Positions 62,925-64,000 of a DNA stretch of 64,000 nucleotides are shown one piece after another. The stretch lies in the NCBI GenBank assembly GCA_933228675.1, contig OW121744.1:115343600-115407599 (forward strand), in the 5' to 3' direction. Position numbers and translations under genes: made by a program. This DNA is from Stomorhina lunata (taxonomy: Eukaryota; Arthropoda; Insecta; Diptera; Rhiniidae). Position 1 is the stretch's first letter; each line of letters begins with the position of its first letter. The notes beneath the pieces were generated by a model that had not been told where the DNA came from, ran no database searches, and was given only the letters and a program-made list of their open reading frames with translations.

Positions 62925-64000
62925 AAAATTATCCAATTTCATAAAATTGAAATTATTCGACTTCACTTAATAGAAGTTACATGAGGTTTTACATTGTTTA
63001 CATGAAAATTTAATTTTTTTACGTTAGTAAAATTATTGTTTACGCTTAAGAAAATCATGTAGTAAAATTAAATTTTTCCTAAATATTAGATTTTTTGATA
63101 TAGAATCAAAATTCTCGTAGCAAAAATCATAAAATTTAGTTGTTTACATGACGTAAATTATGCAAAGAATTCAAATTTTTCTTAAATTTTAGATTTCACG
63201 ATATCAAATCAATGATTTAAGTCGAAAATAGCTGAAAATTTAATTGTCTACATGAGGTAGATAATTGTTTACACGAAGTCATTAACGTAAAGAATCGAAA
63301 TGTCGACTTCGTATTAAAATTCTTGATATAAAATTAAGATTAACGTGGTAAAAAGCATAACATTTATTTGTTTACATGGGGTTGAACATTGTTTACATGA
63401 ATTGAATAACGTAAAGAATTTAAAATTTGACTAAAAATGTAAAATCCTTGATACAAAATCTAATATCTTGGCAAAGATCAAAAAATTTTATTGTTTACAT
63501 GAGATACACAATTGTTTACATGAGATATACAATTGTTTACATGAGTAAAATAATGTAAAAAATGAAAATTTTTATTTAAATATAAAGTTATTTATGTTAA
63601 ACAAAGTTATTAGTGGCAAAGAGCACAAAATTGGAATGTTTACATGAGGTAGATAATTGTTTACACGAGGTAAATAATGTAAAGTGTTTAAATTTTGCTA
63701 AAAATATAAAATTTCTCGATATAAAATAAAATTTAAGTGTTAAAGAGCAAACAATTAAATTCTTTACATGTGGTGGCAAGTTGTTTACATGAGGTAAACA
63801 ATGTAGAGTATGAAAATTTTGCCTAAATATTTAAGTTCTTGATATTAAACCAAGATTTTATTTATAAAGACCTTTAAATTTAATTGTCTACATAAGCTAG
63901 ATAATTGTTTACATGAAGTAAATAATGTAAAGAACAAAAATTTTAACTTAATATTAAAAATCTTTAAAAGCTTAAAGTTATTTTTTTTACATAAGATAAA
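62925..64000 (+). repeat. ~125-bp diverged tandem repeat, running off the window
   Basis: The motif attgtttacatgaggta recurs as paired hits (for example 63251/63268, 63367/63392, 63640/63657, 63763/63780, 63889/63906). Each pair is followed by aataatgtaaag, an AT-rich segment, cttgatataaaa and a gtggtaaagagca-like segment. The main spacing is 116-126 bp, with one 147-bp unit carrying an extra ~20-bp copy of the motif (63493-63533). The end lies outside the window. Confidence 0.85.

Overview
This is an AT-rich eukaryotic window, most likely from a dipteran insect and plausibly a calyptrate fly. Reasons for that view are the introns, Ser- and Gly-rich runs inside the one convincing exon, CAG/CAA-rich opa-like sequence, short terminal-inverted-repeat elements including a TTAA-flanked piggyBac-type one, and very extensive minisatellite arrays. 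The species call is an inference. Nothing bacterial, viral or operon-like is visible, and I saw no tRNA or rRNA gene.

About 35 of 64 kb is tandem repeat. The left 25.5 kb holds six arrays (about 16 kb) of one 12-bp satellite, TATGTCTTAGTC or its complement, in orientations -,+,+,+,-,+. They are separated by 1.2-2.6 kb of AT-rich unique sequence. Because 12 is a multiple of 3, these arrays give long ORFs of repeating Tyr-Val-Leu-Val or Arg-His-Arg-Leu, which I treat as artefacts.

From about 26.8 kb to 61 kb the window changes to a different set of satellites. These are five arrays of a 31-bp CGATAGG-type repeat (26.9-42.2 kb), a 31-bp GGGAAGAG-type array (44.4-45.8 kb), a 30-bp array (50.5-51.0 kb), a 31-bp nearly fully palindromic array (53.0-56.9 kb) and a degenerate ~29-bp array (58.2-61.0 kb). 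Most share the dyad core TTTTCTATAGAAAA, and nearly all have a period close to 31 bp, about three helical turns. The right edge starts another, ~125-bp, repeat.

The only well-supported coding sequence is one exon on the + strand at 42318-42914. It has a good polypyrimidine/AG acceptor and encodes the C-terminal 198 residues of a protein I do not recognise. Its upstream intron carries an inverted 31-bp array ending about 100 bp before the acceptor and, just before that, a cluster of TGACTCA motifs. Most of the window to the left is probably intron of this gene or intergenic DNA; the upstream exons are not visible.

Mobile-element remains lie mainly at 46-52 kb. They are several copies of a ~300-bp inverted-repeat element (TIR near GGGGCCAAATTAC..GCATTCGATATC), one of them split by a clean 222-bp TTAA-flanked piggyBac-like MITE. 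A further TA-flanked MITE candidate lies at 6.6-7.0 kb.
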